A stretch of DNA of 11,885 nt, from the NCBI GenBank assembly GCA_017549665.1, contig JAFYUD010000043.1, positions 1-11,885 of the forward strand, given 5' to 3'. Below, piece by piece: positions 1 to 8,102 of this stretch; the stretch's first letter is position 1, and every line of letters starts with the position of its first letter. A model generated the notes under the pieces. It saw only the letters and a list, made by a program, of their open reading frames with translations, had not been told where the DNA came from and ran no database searches. Origin of the DNA: Clostridia bacterium (GTDB lineage: Bacteria; Bacillota_A; Clostridia; Oscillospirales; Acutalibacteraceae). Position numbers and translations under genes: made by a program.

Positions 1-3000
1 AGGTGGAATCCCTGTGGGGCGTGTTACGAAAACGGTGATGTAAACATTCCGTCACCCGAAGCACTTACACGAAACATACTTTACGGAAACAGCTTTTTCA
101 GAAATGAGCTCGGCACGGAATCAAACGACATTTTCCTTCCCGACTGCTTCGGCTTCGGCAAGGCTTTGCCCACAGTTGCAGCACATTCGGGGCTTAAAGG
201 CTTTTCCACAGGCAAGCTCTTCTGGGGTTCATCCGTACCCATTCCCTTTGACACGGGAAGATGGGTCGGCGCAGACGGAAGCGGTGTTTGGGCTGCGCTG
301 ATGCCTTTCTCCTATACTACGGCTTTCAAAGATATGAAGAAAGCAAAGCGCATTAACGAAAAGCTTGAAAAAAATAAAAAAGAAGGTCTGCCCCGTTTCA
401 CATTTGCCTATCACGGCATAGGTGACAGAGGCGGTGCACCGCACAAATCATCAGTCAGAAATGTCATAAAAGCACAGCGTAACAATAATGCAAATGACAC
501 GGAGGTCTGCTCTGCAACATCTCAGGAATACTTTGAGATGCTTGACAGCCTTCCCGAAGAAACAAAAAGCTCCATGCCCGTTTTTGACGGTGAGTTTCTT
601 CTGACCGCTCACGGTGCAGGCAGTTACACATCAAGAACAGTTACAAAACGATGGAACAGACGAAGCGAGCTTCTTGCAGATGCCGCTGAAAGATTCTGTT
701 CAGCAGCTTTTGCAAACGGACTTGCTGATTACCCGTCTTACGGCATTGACAAGGCGTGGAAAAATGTTATTGCACATCATTTCCACGACGACATAACGGG
801 TACTTCATTTGAAACCTGCTACACAAGAAGCCACAATGATTATATTCAGGCGATGAATACTTTTTCTGCCGAATATACAGCAGCATGTAAAGCTGTTTCG
901 GAAAAGCTTGATACATCTTTTGTCAAGGGTATTCCCGTCGTTGTTTCAAATCCGTTACAGACAGCATCTTCAAGAACAGAAGCTGTAAGTGTGACACTTA
1001 CAAGCAACAGAAATTTCTTTGCTGTCTATAACAAGGACGGAAACGAAGTCCCCTCTCAGGTAAAAGCAATTTCTGACGACAAAAAAGAAATCACATTTAT
1101 TGCAGACGTAAAGTCATGCGCACTTGCAGTTTACGATATAAGGGAATCCGACTCGGTCTGCGAAATAAACACAGACCTTTCAACAGACGGACACTCCATC
1201 GAAAACAGATACCTTTCGGTAAAAACTGATGCAAACGGTGACATCTGCAGTATTTTTGACAAGACAATAAACAAAGAGCTTTTAGAAAAGCCCATAAGGC
1301 TTGCAGTATTCAACAACACTCACAGCTTTGACTGGCCCGCATGGGAAATAAAGTATGAAGATGTGTGTGAAAAGCCTTATATGTATGCATCTTCTCCCGA
1401 AGTAAAAATCAGGGACAACGGAAGCGCACTCTGCTCACTTGAAATTACACAGACTGCAGGAAAATCAACCTTCAGACAGATTATTTCATTACACAGTGAA
1501 AGCCGATTCGTTTCCGTATGCAACGAAACAGACTGGCGGGAGGAAGCATCACTGCTCAAAGCAGAATTCCCCTTGAATGTAAAAAATGACATTGCAAACT
1601 ATGACACAGGCATAGGCTTTACAAAAAGAGCAACAAATACAAAGTCTCTTTATGAAGTGCCTGCACAGAAATGGGCGGATATCACCGACGAAAACGGTGA
1701 TTACGGTGTTGCAGTTTTCAGTGATTCAAGACAGGGCTGGGACAAACCCGACAAATCAACTCTCAGACTCACACTTATCCATACTCCTCTGGCAAATTAC
1801 AGATGGGAATGCTCACAGCATGTTATGGATATGGGGCTTAACCGTTATTCCTATGCTATTATGGGTCACAAAGCAGCCCCCACAGATATTACGGCTTTTG
1901 CAGATGCATTCTGTCAGCCGATGCACACTTTTATAACTGATAAGCATCAGGGTGAAATGGGAAGAGAATATTCATTCCTTAAGCTCAATAATGACAATGT
2001 AAGAATCACAGCCGTAAAAAAGGCTCAGGAATCAGACAGCATCATCATCCGTGTTGCAGAATGTGCCGGACTTGATACAGACGGCATCGAAGCAACATTT
2101 GCTTTACCGATTGCAGAAGCATACGAAGTCAGCGGTGACGAAAAAATTCTGAAGCCGGCTTCGTTTTCAGATTCAACTCTTTCCTTCGGCATAACGCACA
2201 ACTCCGTCAGAAGCTTTGCAGTTATGCTGAAGAAAAAGGAATTCAATTCAACAGACAAAGCGGTTACACTGCAATTCAATGCAAACGGCATCACAACTGA
2301 CGGAAGCTGTCAGAAGTCATCACTCAGAAACGGAATTTCCCTTCCCCGTGAAATTCTTCCGGGTGAATTCAGTTTCGCAGGTGTCAGATATGAATTTTCA
2401 GACCTTGAGAAAAACTGTATGGTCTGTGACGGCAGTGAAATTCAGGTGCCCGACGGATACGGGAATCTCAGTCTGATTATAACTTCTCTGAATGGCGACA
2501 AAACAGTTGAATTCCTAAGCGGAAACGATACAATTCAGGTAACCGTGCCTGACTGTCATGAATATCTCGGTCACTGGGATATGATGCAGCAGAGAAAAAC
2601 AGGCTACATAAAACCGATTCCGCAGGCACTGACACTGACGCATACACACAATAAAAACGGAAATATAATCGCAAAACAGCTTTATCTTTTCCGTGTTGAA
2701 ATTCCGCTGAGAAACGGTCAGACAGTCACAATTCCCGATGACAAGGATATTGTGATATTTGCTGCAACTGCAACTGAAAATAATTCTCAGTTCTCAAAGG
2801 GTGACACTCATTCGGATACTCTTGAAAAAAGAGAATTTGATTATGAATTTTCAGACTATGCAAAGAGACTTATGTCTCCCAACAAAGCAGAAAAGCTGCT
2901 TGACAGATTCTTTGACAGGACATTCACACTCAATGTGAAAGCCGGTGAATTCTACAATAAATATGCACTCAACGAAGTGTATTATATATTGCGTAATCTC

Positions 3001-3066
3001 AGTAACAAAAAGAATTATCAAAAAAATGTAAACCTTATTACGGGCAACCGTAAAACAAATCCTTAA
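1..3066 (+). CDS. GH38 alpha-mannosidase, 5'-truncated by the window edge
   Basis: This is a retaining alpha-mannosidase of glycoside hydrolase family 38, which removes alpha-linked mannose from glycans using an active-site metal. The frame is open from base 1, so the start codon lies outside; 1021 residues are visible. In visible-residue numbering, LPDCFGFG (D48) matches the family's nucleophile/metal-ligand motif. GDRGGAP (D142) sits where the acid/base Asp of bacterial members lies. The stretch FLLTAHGAGSYTSRTVTKRW is a typical family segment. HHFHDDITGTS (H259-S269) matches the HHDAITGT metal-binding motif at the start of the helical middle domain. The rest, to about residue 1020, is the beta-rich C-terminal region with a lysine-rich tail. 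The other two metal ligands and any signal peptide lie off the left edge, so localisation is unknown. The stop codon overlaps the next gene's ribosome binding site, indicating cotranscription. Family assignment is firm; linkage specificity is not readable. Confidence 0.93.
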   Translation, partial: RWNPCGACYENGDVNIPSPEALTRNILYGNSFFRNELGTESNDIFLPDCFGFGKALPTVAAHSGLKGFSTGKLFWGSSVPIPFDTGRWVGADGSGVWAALMPFSYTTAFKDMKKAKRINEKLEKNKKEGLPRFTFAYHGIGDRGGAPHKSSVRNVIKAQRNNNANDTEVCSATSQEYFEMLDSLPEETKSSMPVFDGEFLLTAHGAGSYTSRTVTKRWNRRSELLADAAERFCSAAFANGLADYPSYGIDKAWKNVIAHHFHDDITGTSFETCYTRSHNDYIQAMNTFSAEYTAACKAVSEKLDTSFVKGIPVVVSNPLQTASSRTEAVSVTLTSNRNFFAVYNKDGNEVPSQVKAISDDKKEITFIADVKSCALAVYDIRESDSVCEINTDLSTDGHSIENRYLSVKTDANGDICSIFDKTINKELLEKPIRLAVFNNTHSFDWPAWEIKYEDVCEKPYMYASSPEVKIRDNGSALCSLEITQTAGKSTFRQIISLHSESRFVSVCNETDWREEASLLKAEFPLNVKNDIANYDTGIGFTKRATNTKSLYEVPAQKWADITDENGDYGVAVFSDSRQGWDKPDKSTLRLTLIHTPLANYRWECSQHVMDMGLNRYSYAIMGHKAAPTDITAFADAFCQPMHTFITDKHQGEMGREYSFLKLNNDNVRITAVKKAQESDSIIIRVAECAGLDTDGIEATFALPIAEAYEVSGDEKILKPASFSDSTLSFGITHNSVRSFAVMLKKKEFNSTDKAVTLQFNANGITTDGSCQKSSLRNGISLPREILPGEFSFAGVRYEFSDLEKNCMVCDGSEIQVPDGYGNLSLIITSLNGDKTVEFLSGNDTIQVTVPDCHEYLGHWDMMQQRKTGYIKPIPQALTLTHTHNKNGNIIAKQLYLFRVEIPLRNGQTVTIPDDKDIVIFAATATENNSQFSKGDTHSDTLEKREFDYEFSDYAKRLMSPNKAEKLLDRFFDRTFTLNVKAGEFYNKYALNEVYYILRNLSNKKNYQKNVNLITGNRKTNP

Positions 3067-3070
3067 GGAG
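3065..3070 (+). promoter_or_regulatory. Ribosome binding site deciding the ceramidase-type gene start
   Basis: AAGGAG overlaps the TAA stop of the mannosidase gene. The ATG at 3081 lies 10 bases downstream, a workable spacing. An in-frame GTG at 3072 is only one base past the site and is too close to be the start. The overlap with the stop codon suggests translational coupling of the two genes. Confidence 0.85.
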
Positions 3071-3080
3071 CGTGTTTCTG

Positions 3081-4844
3081 ATGAAAAAGAACATGAAGAA
3101 AATCATTTCCATTATACTGACAGTTGCAGTATTCATTACAGGCACATCAGTATTTGCAAGCGCAAACGACTCTCAGGCTGCTGACAACAGTGCACTTATT
3201 GCAGTTACAAATGCAGCAAACGGATTCCTCAATGTAGTTTTCAAGCATTTCGGCGGATTATTCTCAAATGACTTTCAGTCAGTTGAAGATTATTATGCAG
3301 GTGAAAGTGAAAACTTCTACGAAGGCAACGAAACTTTCCTTGATGAGCCTGCACAGAATGCAAAATGGTATCTCGGTTTTGCAAAGACAAGCATTGTACC
3401 CGAAAGTCTTAAAAACGGTGAGAAGTCATTTTACACAGGCGGCTACTTCACACAGACAGTCAACGGTGTTTTTGATGATCAGGGTGTAAATGCAATTGCT
3501 CTGAGCGACAACTCAGGCAGAGGCACTGTTATTATGGCTGCAGTTGACGGTGTCGGCGTAACCAACTCAGATGTACGTGCAATCCGTGCTGAAGCTGAGC
3601 GCAAGCTCGCTGAGCAGGGCGTTGACAGTGATATTGTTGCAATCAACATCAACAGCACTCACTGCCATACAGTTCTTGATACTCAGGGCTTCGGTCTCAT
3701 GCCTCTTATCAAGGGTATTGTCCAGAATATTGCAGCATCATTCACTGCTCATGTTGAAAAAACAAGAAGCATCGACCCTGAATTCTATGATTACATGATT
3801 GACGGTGCATCAGATGCAATCGCTCAGGCTTACATGAACATGGAATCAGGTGAGCTTTACTACTTTGAGACTGCAGGTATCGGATACAGCGAAAGAAACA
3901 ACAACTATCTTGACGACGAATACGGCTACATCTACAACAAGAGATATGATTCTGAAGGATATCAGCACGTTATCGCATGCTTCAGATTTGTACCCGATAA
4001 CACAAACTCAGCTCCCACCGTATTTGCAAACCTCGGCGGTCATCCCACAACAATCAACAGATCTACAAAGCTTCTTTCTGCAGACTATCCGCATTATATT
4101 GAAACAAAGCTTAACGATGCAGGCATGAACTTCATGTTCATTCAGGGCGCACAGTCACCCATTTCCGTAAGTGCAGGCAGCGTAGAGACAGAGGAAATCC
4201 TTGCAGAAGTTGAAGCTGAAATTGAAGCAAATGAAGTTGTCAATGACTACGCACAGCCCAAGAAGCTCGGCTACGAATTCGCAAGACTCATCATCGAAGC
4301 ACAGAAAAATGCAACAGCTGTTGCTCCCGTACTTAATGTAAAGATGTCTGAAGTTACTATTCAGCTTGAATACGGTCTTCTTGAACTCGGTGCAGTTTCA
4401 GGTCTTCTCGGCACAACAACAGTCAGAGATGCATCTTCATCTTCAGGCTACTCAATCATTTCTGAAGTAGGATATATTGAAATCGGCACAGACCTCGTGC
4501 TCCTTACTGTTCCCGGTGAGCTTGTACCTCAGCTTGTTTACGGCAATGTTGTCGACAAGACTGAAGCTTATCTCGGTACAGACTGGGAATACGAGTGTAC
4601 ATCTGACATCATCGGTGAAGACAAAACTGTCCTTGTTATGGGTCTTTGTAACGATGCTATCGGCTACATCGTGCCCGATAACGACTATGCTCCTTTCATA
4701 GCAGATACAATCTGGAACAATGATTTCGGTGCAAAGCTCTTCGGTGAGCCTAAGAGTCACTACGAAGAAATGCTTTCAACAAGCAGCAAAGCAGGTTCAA
4801 CAGTTATCGTCGCTCTCAATGAGCTTGTAAAAGAATACAAATAA
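3081..4844 (+). CDS. Secreted neutral/alkaline ceramidase-type amidohydrolase
   Basis: This 587-residue protein resembles the neutral/alkaline non-lysosomal ceramidase family, zinc enzymes that split the amide bond of ceramide into sphingosine and fatty acid. Residues 1 to about 28 form a Sec signal peptide (Lys-rich start, hydrophobic core, ending near VFASA), with no lipobox cysteine, so the product should be exported. All catalytic landmarks can be placed by motif: STHCHT (H194/H196) for the first zinc histidine, GGHPTT (H321) for the second, AQSPIS (S359) for the nucleophilic serine, PGELVPQ (E480) and NDAIGYIVP (Y529) for the remaining zinc ligands. Only about 58 residues follow Y529, so the C-terminal immunoglobulin-like domain of well-studied family members appears to be missing. 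A helical stretch of about 60 residues precedes the first core strand (YLGFAKTSIVP, about residue 94). The true substrate could be another N-acyl lipid or amide; the family call is more certain than ceramide specificity. Confidence 0.85.
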   Translation: MKKNMKKIISIILTVAVFITGTSVFASANDSQAADNSALIAVTNAANGFLNVVFKHFGGLFSNDFQSVEDYYAGESENFYEGNETFLDEPAQNAKWYLGFAKTSIVPESLKNGEKSFYTGGYFTQTVNGVFDDQGVNAIALSDNSGRGTVIMAAVDGVGVTNSDVRAIRAEAERKLAEQGVDSDIVAININSTHCHTVLDTQGFGLMPLIKGIVQNIAASFTAHVEKTRSIDPEFYDYMIDGASDAIAQAYMNMESGELYYFETAGIGYSERNNNYLDDEYGYIYNKRYDSEGYQHVIACFRFVPDNTNSAPTVFANLGGHPTTINRSTKLLSADYPHYIETKLNDAGMNFMFIQGAQSPISVSAGSVETEEILAEVEAEIEANEVVNDYAQPKKLGYEFARLIIEAQKNATAVAPVLNVKMSEVTIQLEYGLLELGAVSGLLGTTTVRDASSSSGYSIISEVGYIEIGTDLVLLTVPGELVPQLVYGNVVDKTEAYLGTDWEYECTSDIIGEDKTVLVMGLCNDAIGYIVPDNDYAPFIADTIWNNDFGAKLFGEPKSHYEEMLSTSSKAGSTVIVALNELVKEYK

Positions 4845-4857
4845 ATAATCATACTGA

Positions 4858-4881
4858 CTTCTGCCGTGCAGGAAGCAGAAG
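4858..4881 (+). other. Small hairpin after the ceramidase-type gene
   Basis: CTTCTGC (4858-4864) and GCAGAAG (4875-4881) form a perfect 7-bp stem with a 10-base loop. It begins 13 bases after the stop codon and directly precedes the main terminator hairpin. It may protect the mRNA 3' end or assist termination; it has no T tract of its own on the + strand. Confidence 0.55.
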
Positions 4882-4882
4882 A

Positions 4883-4925
4883 AAAAAATCTCCTATGCAC
4901 TCATTCACTGCACAGGAGATTTTTT
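4883..4925 (+). terminator. Intrinsic terminator between ceramidase-type and acetyltransferase genes
   Basis: AAAAAATCTCCT (4883-4894) pairs perfectly with AGGAGATTTTTT (4914-4925). After one A/C mismatch, TGCA (4896-4899) pairs with TGCA (4909-4912), leaving a 9-base loop. The T tract is part of the stem, and the A tract on the other side makes the structure usable in both directions. It should end or attenuate transcription from the mannosidase/ceramidase pair. No convincing promoter was seen between it and the next gene, so the downstream pair may depend on readthrough. Confidence 0.85.
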
Positions 4926-4927
4926 GT

Positions 4928-4933
4928 AAGGAG
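4928..4933 (+). promoter_or_regulatory. Ribosome binding site of the acetyltransferase gene, next to the terminator
   Basis: AAGGAG lies 8 bases before the ATG at 4942 and only two bases after the terminator stem. The hexamer AGGAGA occurs twice here: in the 3' arm of the terminator (4914-4919) and in this site (4929-4934). The left arm TCTCCT (4889-4894) is therefore complementary to both. Confidence 0.85.
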
Positions 4934-4941
4934 AAAATAAC

Positions 4942-6102
4942 ATGGAAGTCAGATTAATAAAACCTGAGGAAGCTGTTGACTATCTCAAGATATCTGCAGC
5001 ATCCTTTATATGGAAATTCAATGCGGAAGAAGACAAGGAAACTGAGGTTCCTGTTCTTGGCGCTTTCCACGAGGGAAAGCTGATTGCAGGCGTGGAGCTG
5101 TTTGATTTCAGATGCAACTACTGCGGAAACATTTTAAACACTCTTGTTCTCAGTGGTGTATGCAGCACTCCCGAATACCGCAGAATGGGCGGCATCAGAG
5201 CCATTTTTGATGAGGTGGGAAAAACTGCCGCAGAAAACGATATAGTTGCAGGTTTTCTTTCACCTTTCTCAATTGAATATTACGAAAAGTTCGGTTTTGC
5301 AAACCTTAACCGAACATTCGGAGTCAGAGTACCTTTTCAGAATCTCAGACATATTCCCCGCAACAACGATGTTGAGCTTTTTACGGGTGAGCAGCTTGAT
5401 GAGCTTTGCGAGCTTCACAACAAATGTGCACTCAAGGAAAATCTCATGACATTACGAGAGGATATAAAGCACTTCTGCGACAAACCGCTTGAAGAAACAG
5501 ATTATACTTACATTCACCGTGATACAAACGGTAAAGCAGACGGATATGTACGCTTCAGAGTAAAACGACCTGACGAAGTTGTTGCAGAGGAACTGTTTGT
5601 GCTCACCCCCGACGCACTTTATGCTCTTGTAGGATTCCTTCGCAACTACGACGGCATAACAAAGACTCTTCTTGTACGCAAGCAGTATCAGGGCTCTCCC
5701 TTTGCCTGTCTTGCAGACAGAATAGACGGTATATCCTACGAATATCAGGGCGGCACGGCAGGACGAATCTACAACATAAAAAAACTGCTTGAAAATAATA
5801 CTTATCCTGAAAAATACGGAAAATTCAGCATTCTCAGTCTTGATGAATTCGAGCAGAATAAAGGCATATTCGATGTTGAATATCAGGACGGAAAAGCAAC
5901 GGTCACACGCAGAGAAGACGGAGATTATGACATTTCTCTCACTGCTCCTGCGGCGGCAAGGCTTCTTCTGGCAGGCGAAGGTCACACATCAGAAACAGCG
6001 GTTTATATAGACGGCGTAAAGCTTAAAACAAATGCGGACGATTTCTTCCGTGCATTCCCCCACCGTGCAACACGTTTTACAGACAGTTTCTGGTCCATAT
6101 AA
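4942..6102 (+). CDS. Eis-type GNAT N-acetyltransferase
   Basis: This 386-residue protein is a GNAT-fold acetyltransferase of the Eis-like group (two GNAT-like halves and a C-terminal sterol-carrier-like domain), which moves acetyl groups from acetyl-CoA to amines. The acetyl-CoA loop is YRRMGGIRAI (Y79-I88), matching the RRRGLLRAM segment of mycobacterial Eis. SIEYYEKFGF places Y114 at the position of the Eis general acid Tyr126. The N-terminal half spans roughly residues 1-150, the second GNAT-like half 150-285, and the SCP2-like domain 290-386. There is no signal peptide, so it should be cytoplasmic, unlike the exported products on either side. The Eis C-terminal carboxylate takes part in catalysis and Eis ends in Phe; here the chain ends in SFWSI, so terminal geometry may differ. 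The start is fixed by a well-spaced ribosome binding site. Its acceptor is unknown; amino sugars, sphingoid amines or aminoglycosides are all possible. Confidence 0.85.
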   Translation: MEVRLIKPEEAVDYLKISAASFIWKFNAEEDKETEVPVLGAFHEGKLIAGVELFDFRCNYCGNILNTLVLSGVCSTPEYRRMGGIRAIFDEVGKTAAENDIVAGFLSPFSIEYYEKFGFANLNRTFGVRVPFQNLRHIPRNNDVELFTGEQLDELCELHNKCALKENLMTLREDIKHFCDKPLEETDYTYIHRDTNGKADGYVRFRVKRPDEVVAEELFVLTPDALYALVGFLRNYDGITKTLLVRKQYQGSPFACLADRIDGISYEYQGGTAGRIYNIKKLLENNTYPEKYGKFSILSLDEFEQNKGIFDVEYQDGKATVTRREDGDYDISLTAPAAARLLLAGEGHTSETAVYIDGVKLKTNADDFFRAFPHRATRFTDSFWSI

Positions 6103-6119
6103 TAAATATCAAAACTATA

Positions 6120-6125
6120 AAGGAG
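6120..6125 (+). promoter_or_regulatory. Ribosome binding site deciding the DUF4838 gene start
   Basis: AAGGAG stands 8 bases before the ATG at 6134. That start gives a clean signal peptide. The longer in-frame ATG at 6032 lies inside the acetyltransferase gene, would add 34 non-signal residues, and is less likely. Confidence 0.85.
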
Positions 6126-6133
6126 CTGACAGT

Positions 6134-8044
6134 ATGAAAACTGTAAAAAAATTTCTCAGCGTATTTATGGCAATTGTTATTTTAATGAGCACAGCGGTGG
6201 TTGCATTTGCATCATCAGATGAATTTGATGTGACACGTGCGGCAATCGTTATCCCGTCAGATGCAAGCATAACCGACAATTATGCGGCTGAAAGACTCAA
6301 GTACTATCTTGATGACATTATGAACAGTGATATTCAGATTATCACTGATGCTTCAACGGCAGATCTTGAAATTGCTGTCGGTGCCACAAACCGTGACAAC
6401 ACTGATTTTTCATCAGCAGCAGACGGAAGCTATATCATCACTTCAGATTCCGATACTGTAATCATTAACGGCGCAGGCAACAAGGGTACTCTCAACGGTG
6501 TTTACGCATTCCTTGAAAAGTACTGTGATTGTCATTGGTATGAGGCTGAAGTTATAATCATTCCCGAAAATGAACAGCTTACTATTCCTGCCGGTATAAA
6601 TGAAAAGTACACACCTTTTTTCGAGTATACAGAAACAGATACTATGAGTGCAAGAGATCCTGAATTTTCAGTTGCAAACGGTCTTACAGGCGGCATCTAC
6701 AAGGACCTTTCAGCCGAGCAGGGTCATGCAGTTGAATACATCGGCGGCTCAAGCCACACTCTCGTAAACGGCTATTGCAAGCCTGCTGTTTATTTTGAAG
6801 AGCATCCTGAATATTACGCACTGCGCAACGGTGTCCGTCAGCCTACTCAGCTTTGCCTTACAAATGAAGATGTAATTGACATTGTAACCGCAGAAGCTCT
6901 CGCAAAGCTCGAAGAAAAGCATAATCCCGAATCAGCAGTACAGATTCTTTCAATCACACAGGCTGATAACGGTGAATACTGTCAGTGCGAAAACTGTAAA
7001 GCTCTTGACGACAAAAACGGCTCACAGGCAGGCACAATGCTTACCTTTGTCAATGAAATCGCAAGAAGAATCAAGGCAACAGGCAAATACGATAATATTG
7101 CTTTTGACACTTTTGCATATCAGTACACAAGAAAAGCTCCCACTCAGGTAAAGCCCCGTGAGGATGTCATTGTCCGTCTCTGCTCAATCGAATGCTGTTT
7201 CGGACACACCCTTGACGATTCTTCATGCAAAGCAAATGTTGAGTTTATGAAAGATCTTAAAGACTGGAGTAAGCTTTGCAACAGACTTTATATCTGGAAT
7301 TACAACCTTAATTGCGACGAAAGCATCAATATCTATGCAAACTTCGGCACACTTCAGAGAAACACACAGATTTTCTATGAGCATAATGTAAAGGGAATTT
7401 ATCAGCAGGGCGTATTTTACATCGCTGAAAGCGACGGTGAATTCGGTGAAATGAAGACCTATCTTCTTTCAAAGCTGATGCAGAATCCGTACCTTGATTA
7501 TGAAAAAGAAATGGAAGGCTACCTCCTCGGCGTTTACGGCCCCGGCGGTATATATCTTAAGGAATTTATTGATATTGTAACTGAGCATGCAGTTTCACCT
7601 ATCAGACATCTTTACCTTGAGGAAGACTCACGATTCTCACTTCTGAGTATGACAACAAAGGATGTCAACCGTTGTAATGAATTGTGGGAAATGGCAAAAG
7701 CAGCTGCTGAAAACGAAACTCAGCTTAACCGTGTGCTTCGCTCAGAAATCTGCTGGCGCTACTGGAAATGCTCCACAATGCGTTCTGAATTTTCCAGACT
7801 GCAGCATCCCTATCTGTGGATGAAAGCAAACAAGGACCTTTATAATGACTTTGTAAAATTCGGTATTACACGAATGGGTGAAAGACAGAAGCACGAGCTT
7901 TCAGACAACGATTTAAGACATTATACAAGAAGAATATATACATGGATAACTCTTTATGATGAACCCGTATGGGACGCTCTCAATCCCGTAGGCATCGCAA
8001 TCTTCAAGCTGTTTGAAGCAGAGTTCATGTATCACAACAAATAA
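6134..8044 (+). CDS. Secreted DUF4838 protein with GH67-like N-terminal domain
   Basis: This 636-residue protein starts with a Sec signal peptide (residues 1 to about 27, ending VVAFASS). A domain like the N-terminal domain of GH67 alpha-glucuronidases follows: YAAERLKYYLDD (about 50-61) and GTLNGVYAFLEKYCDCHWY (about 118-136) are its typical segments. From about residue 205 comes the DUF4838 core, recognised by the HPEYYALRNG and QLCLTNEDV segments (about 224-247), the cysteine motif C283-Q-C285-E-N-C288, and GSQAGTMLTFVNEIARRI just after. DUF4838 proteins are common in Bacteroidetes, Planctomycetes and gut Firmicutes near glycan-degrading genes and look like glycosidase relatives, but I know of no firm reaction for the family. 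I cannot point to a proven catalytic pair. The CxCxxC motif suggests a metal site or disulfides. There is no anchor motif at the C-terminus, so release from the cell is likely. It lies 31 bases after the acetyltransferase gene and is probably cotranscribed with it. Confidence 0.85.
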   Translation: MKTVKKFLSVFMAIVILMSTAVVAFASSDEFDVTRAAIVIPSDASITDNYAAERLKYYLDDIMNSDIQIITDASTADLEIAVGATNRDNTDFSSAADGSYIITSDSDTVIINGAGNKGTLNGVYAFLEKYCDCHWYEAEVIIIPENEQLTIPAGINEKYTPFFEYTETDTMSARDPEFSVANGLTGGIYKDLSAEQGHAVEYIGGSSHTLVNGYCKPAVYFEEHPEYYALRNGVRQPTQLCLTNEDVIDIVTAEALAKLEEKHNPESAVQILSITQADNGEYCQCENCKALDDKNGSQAGTMLTFVNEIARRIKATGKYDNIAFDTFAYQYTRKAPTQVKPREDVIVRLCSIECCFGHTLDDSSCKANVEFMKDLKDWSKLCNRLYIWNYNLNCDESINIYANFGTLQRNTQIFYEHNVKGIYQQGVFYIAESDGEFGEMKTYLLSKLMQNPYLDYEKEMEGYLLGVYGPGGIYLKEFIDIVTEHAVSPIRHLYLEEDSRFSLLSMTTKDVNRCNELWEMAKAAAENETQLNRVLRSEICWRYWKCSTMRSEFSRLQHPYLWMKANKDLYNDFVKFGITRMGERQKHELSDNDLRHYTRRIYTWITLYDEPVWDALNPVGIAIFKLFEAEFMYHNK

Positions 8045-8067
8045 GGCAAAAAATTAACCACCGGTTA

Positions 8068-8102
8068 GCCGGGTGTTCGTAAGGACACCCGGCAGTTTTA
8101 TT
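8068..8102 (+). terminator. Intrinsic terminator of the DUF4838 gene, GNRA loop
   Basis: GCCGGGTGT (8068-8076) pairs with ACACCCGGC (8085-8093), extended inward by a T-G wobble and a C-G pair. This gives an 11-bp stem closed by the tetraloop GTAA, a GNRA loop. AGTTTTATT follows directly. It begins 23 bases after the stop codon, as expected for an intrinsic terminator. A smaller hairpin TAACC-ACC-GGTTA (8055-8067) precedes it. Confidence 0.85.

Noticed and set aside
4452..4760. 102-codon open frame on the - strand opposite the ceramidase-type gene
   Set aside because: It is antisense to conserved catalytic-domain sequence (PGELVPQ, NDAIGYIVP) and shows no recognisable protein features.
5452..5985. 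177-codon open frame on the - strand inside the acetyltransferase gene
   Set aside because: It lies wholly opposite a well-recognised GNAT gene and its translation is low-complexity Phe/Ser/Cys-rich sequence typical of an antisense shadow.
6032..6133. Upstream in-frame ATG giving a 670-residue DUF4838 protein
   Set aside because: It overlaps the acetyltransferase gene by 71 bases, lacks a ribosome binding site and would bury the signal peptide; the ATG at 6134 has a good site and a clean signal peptide.
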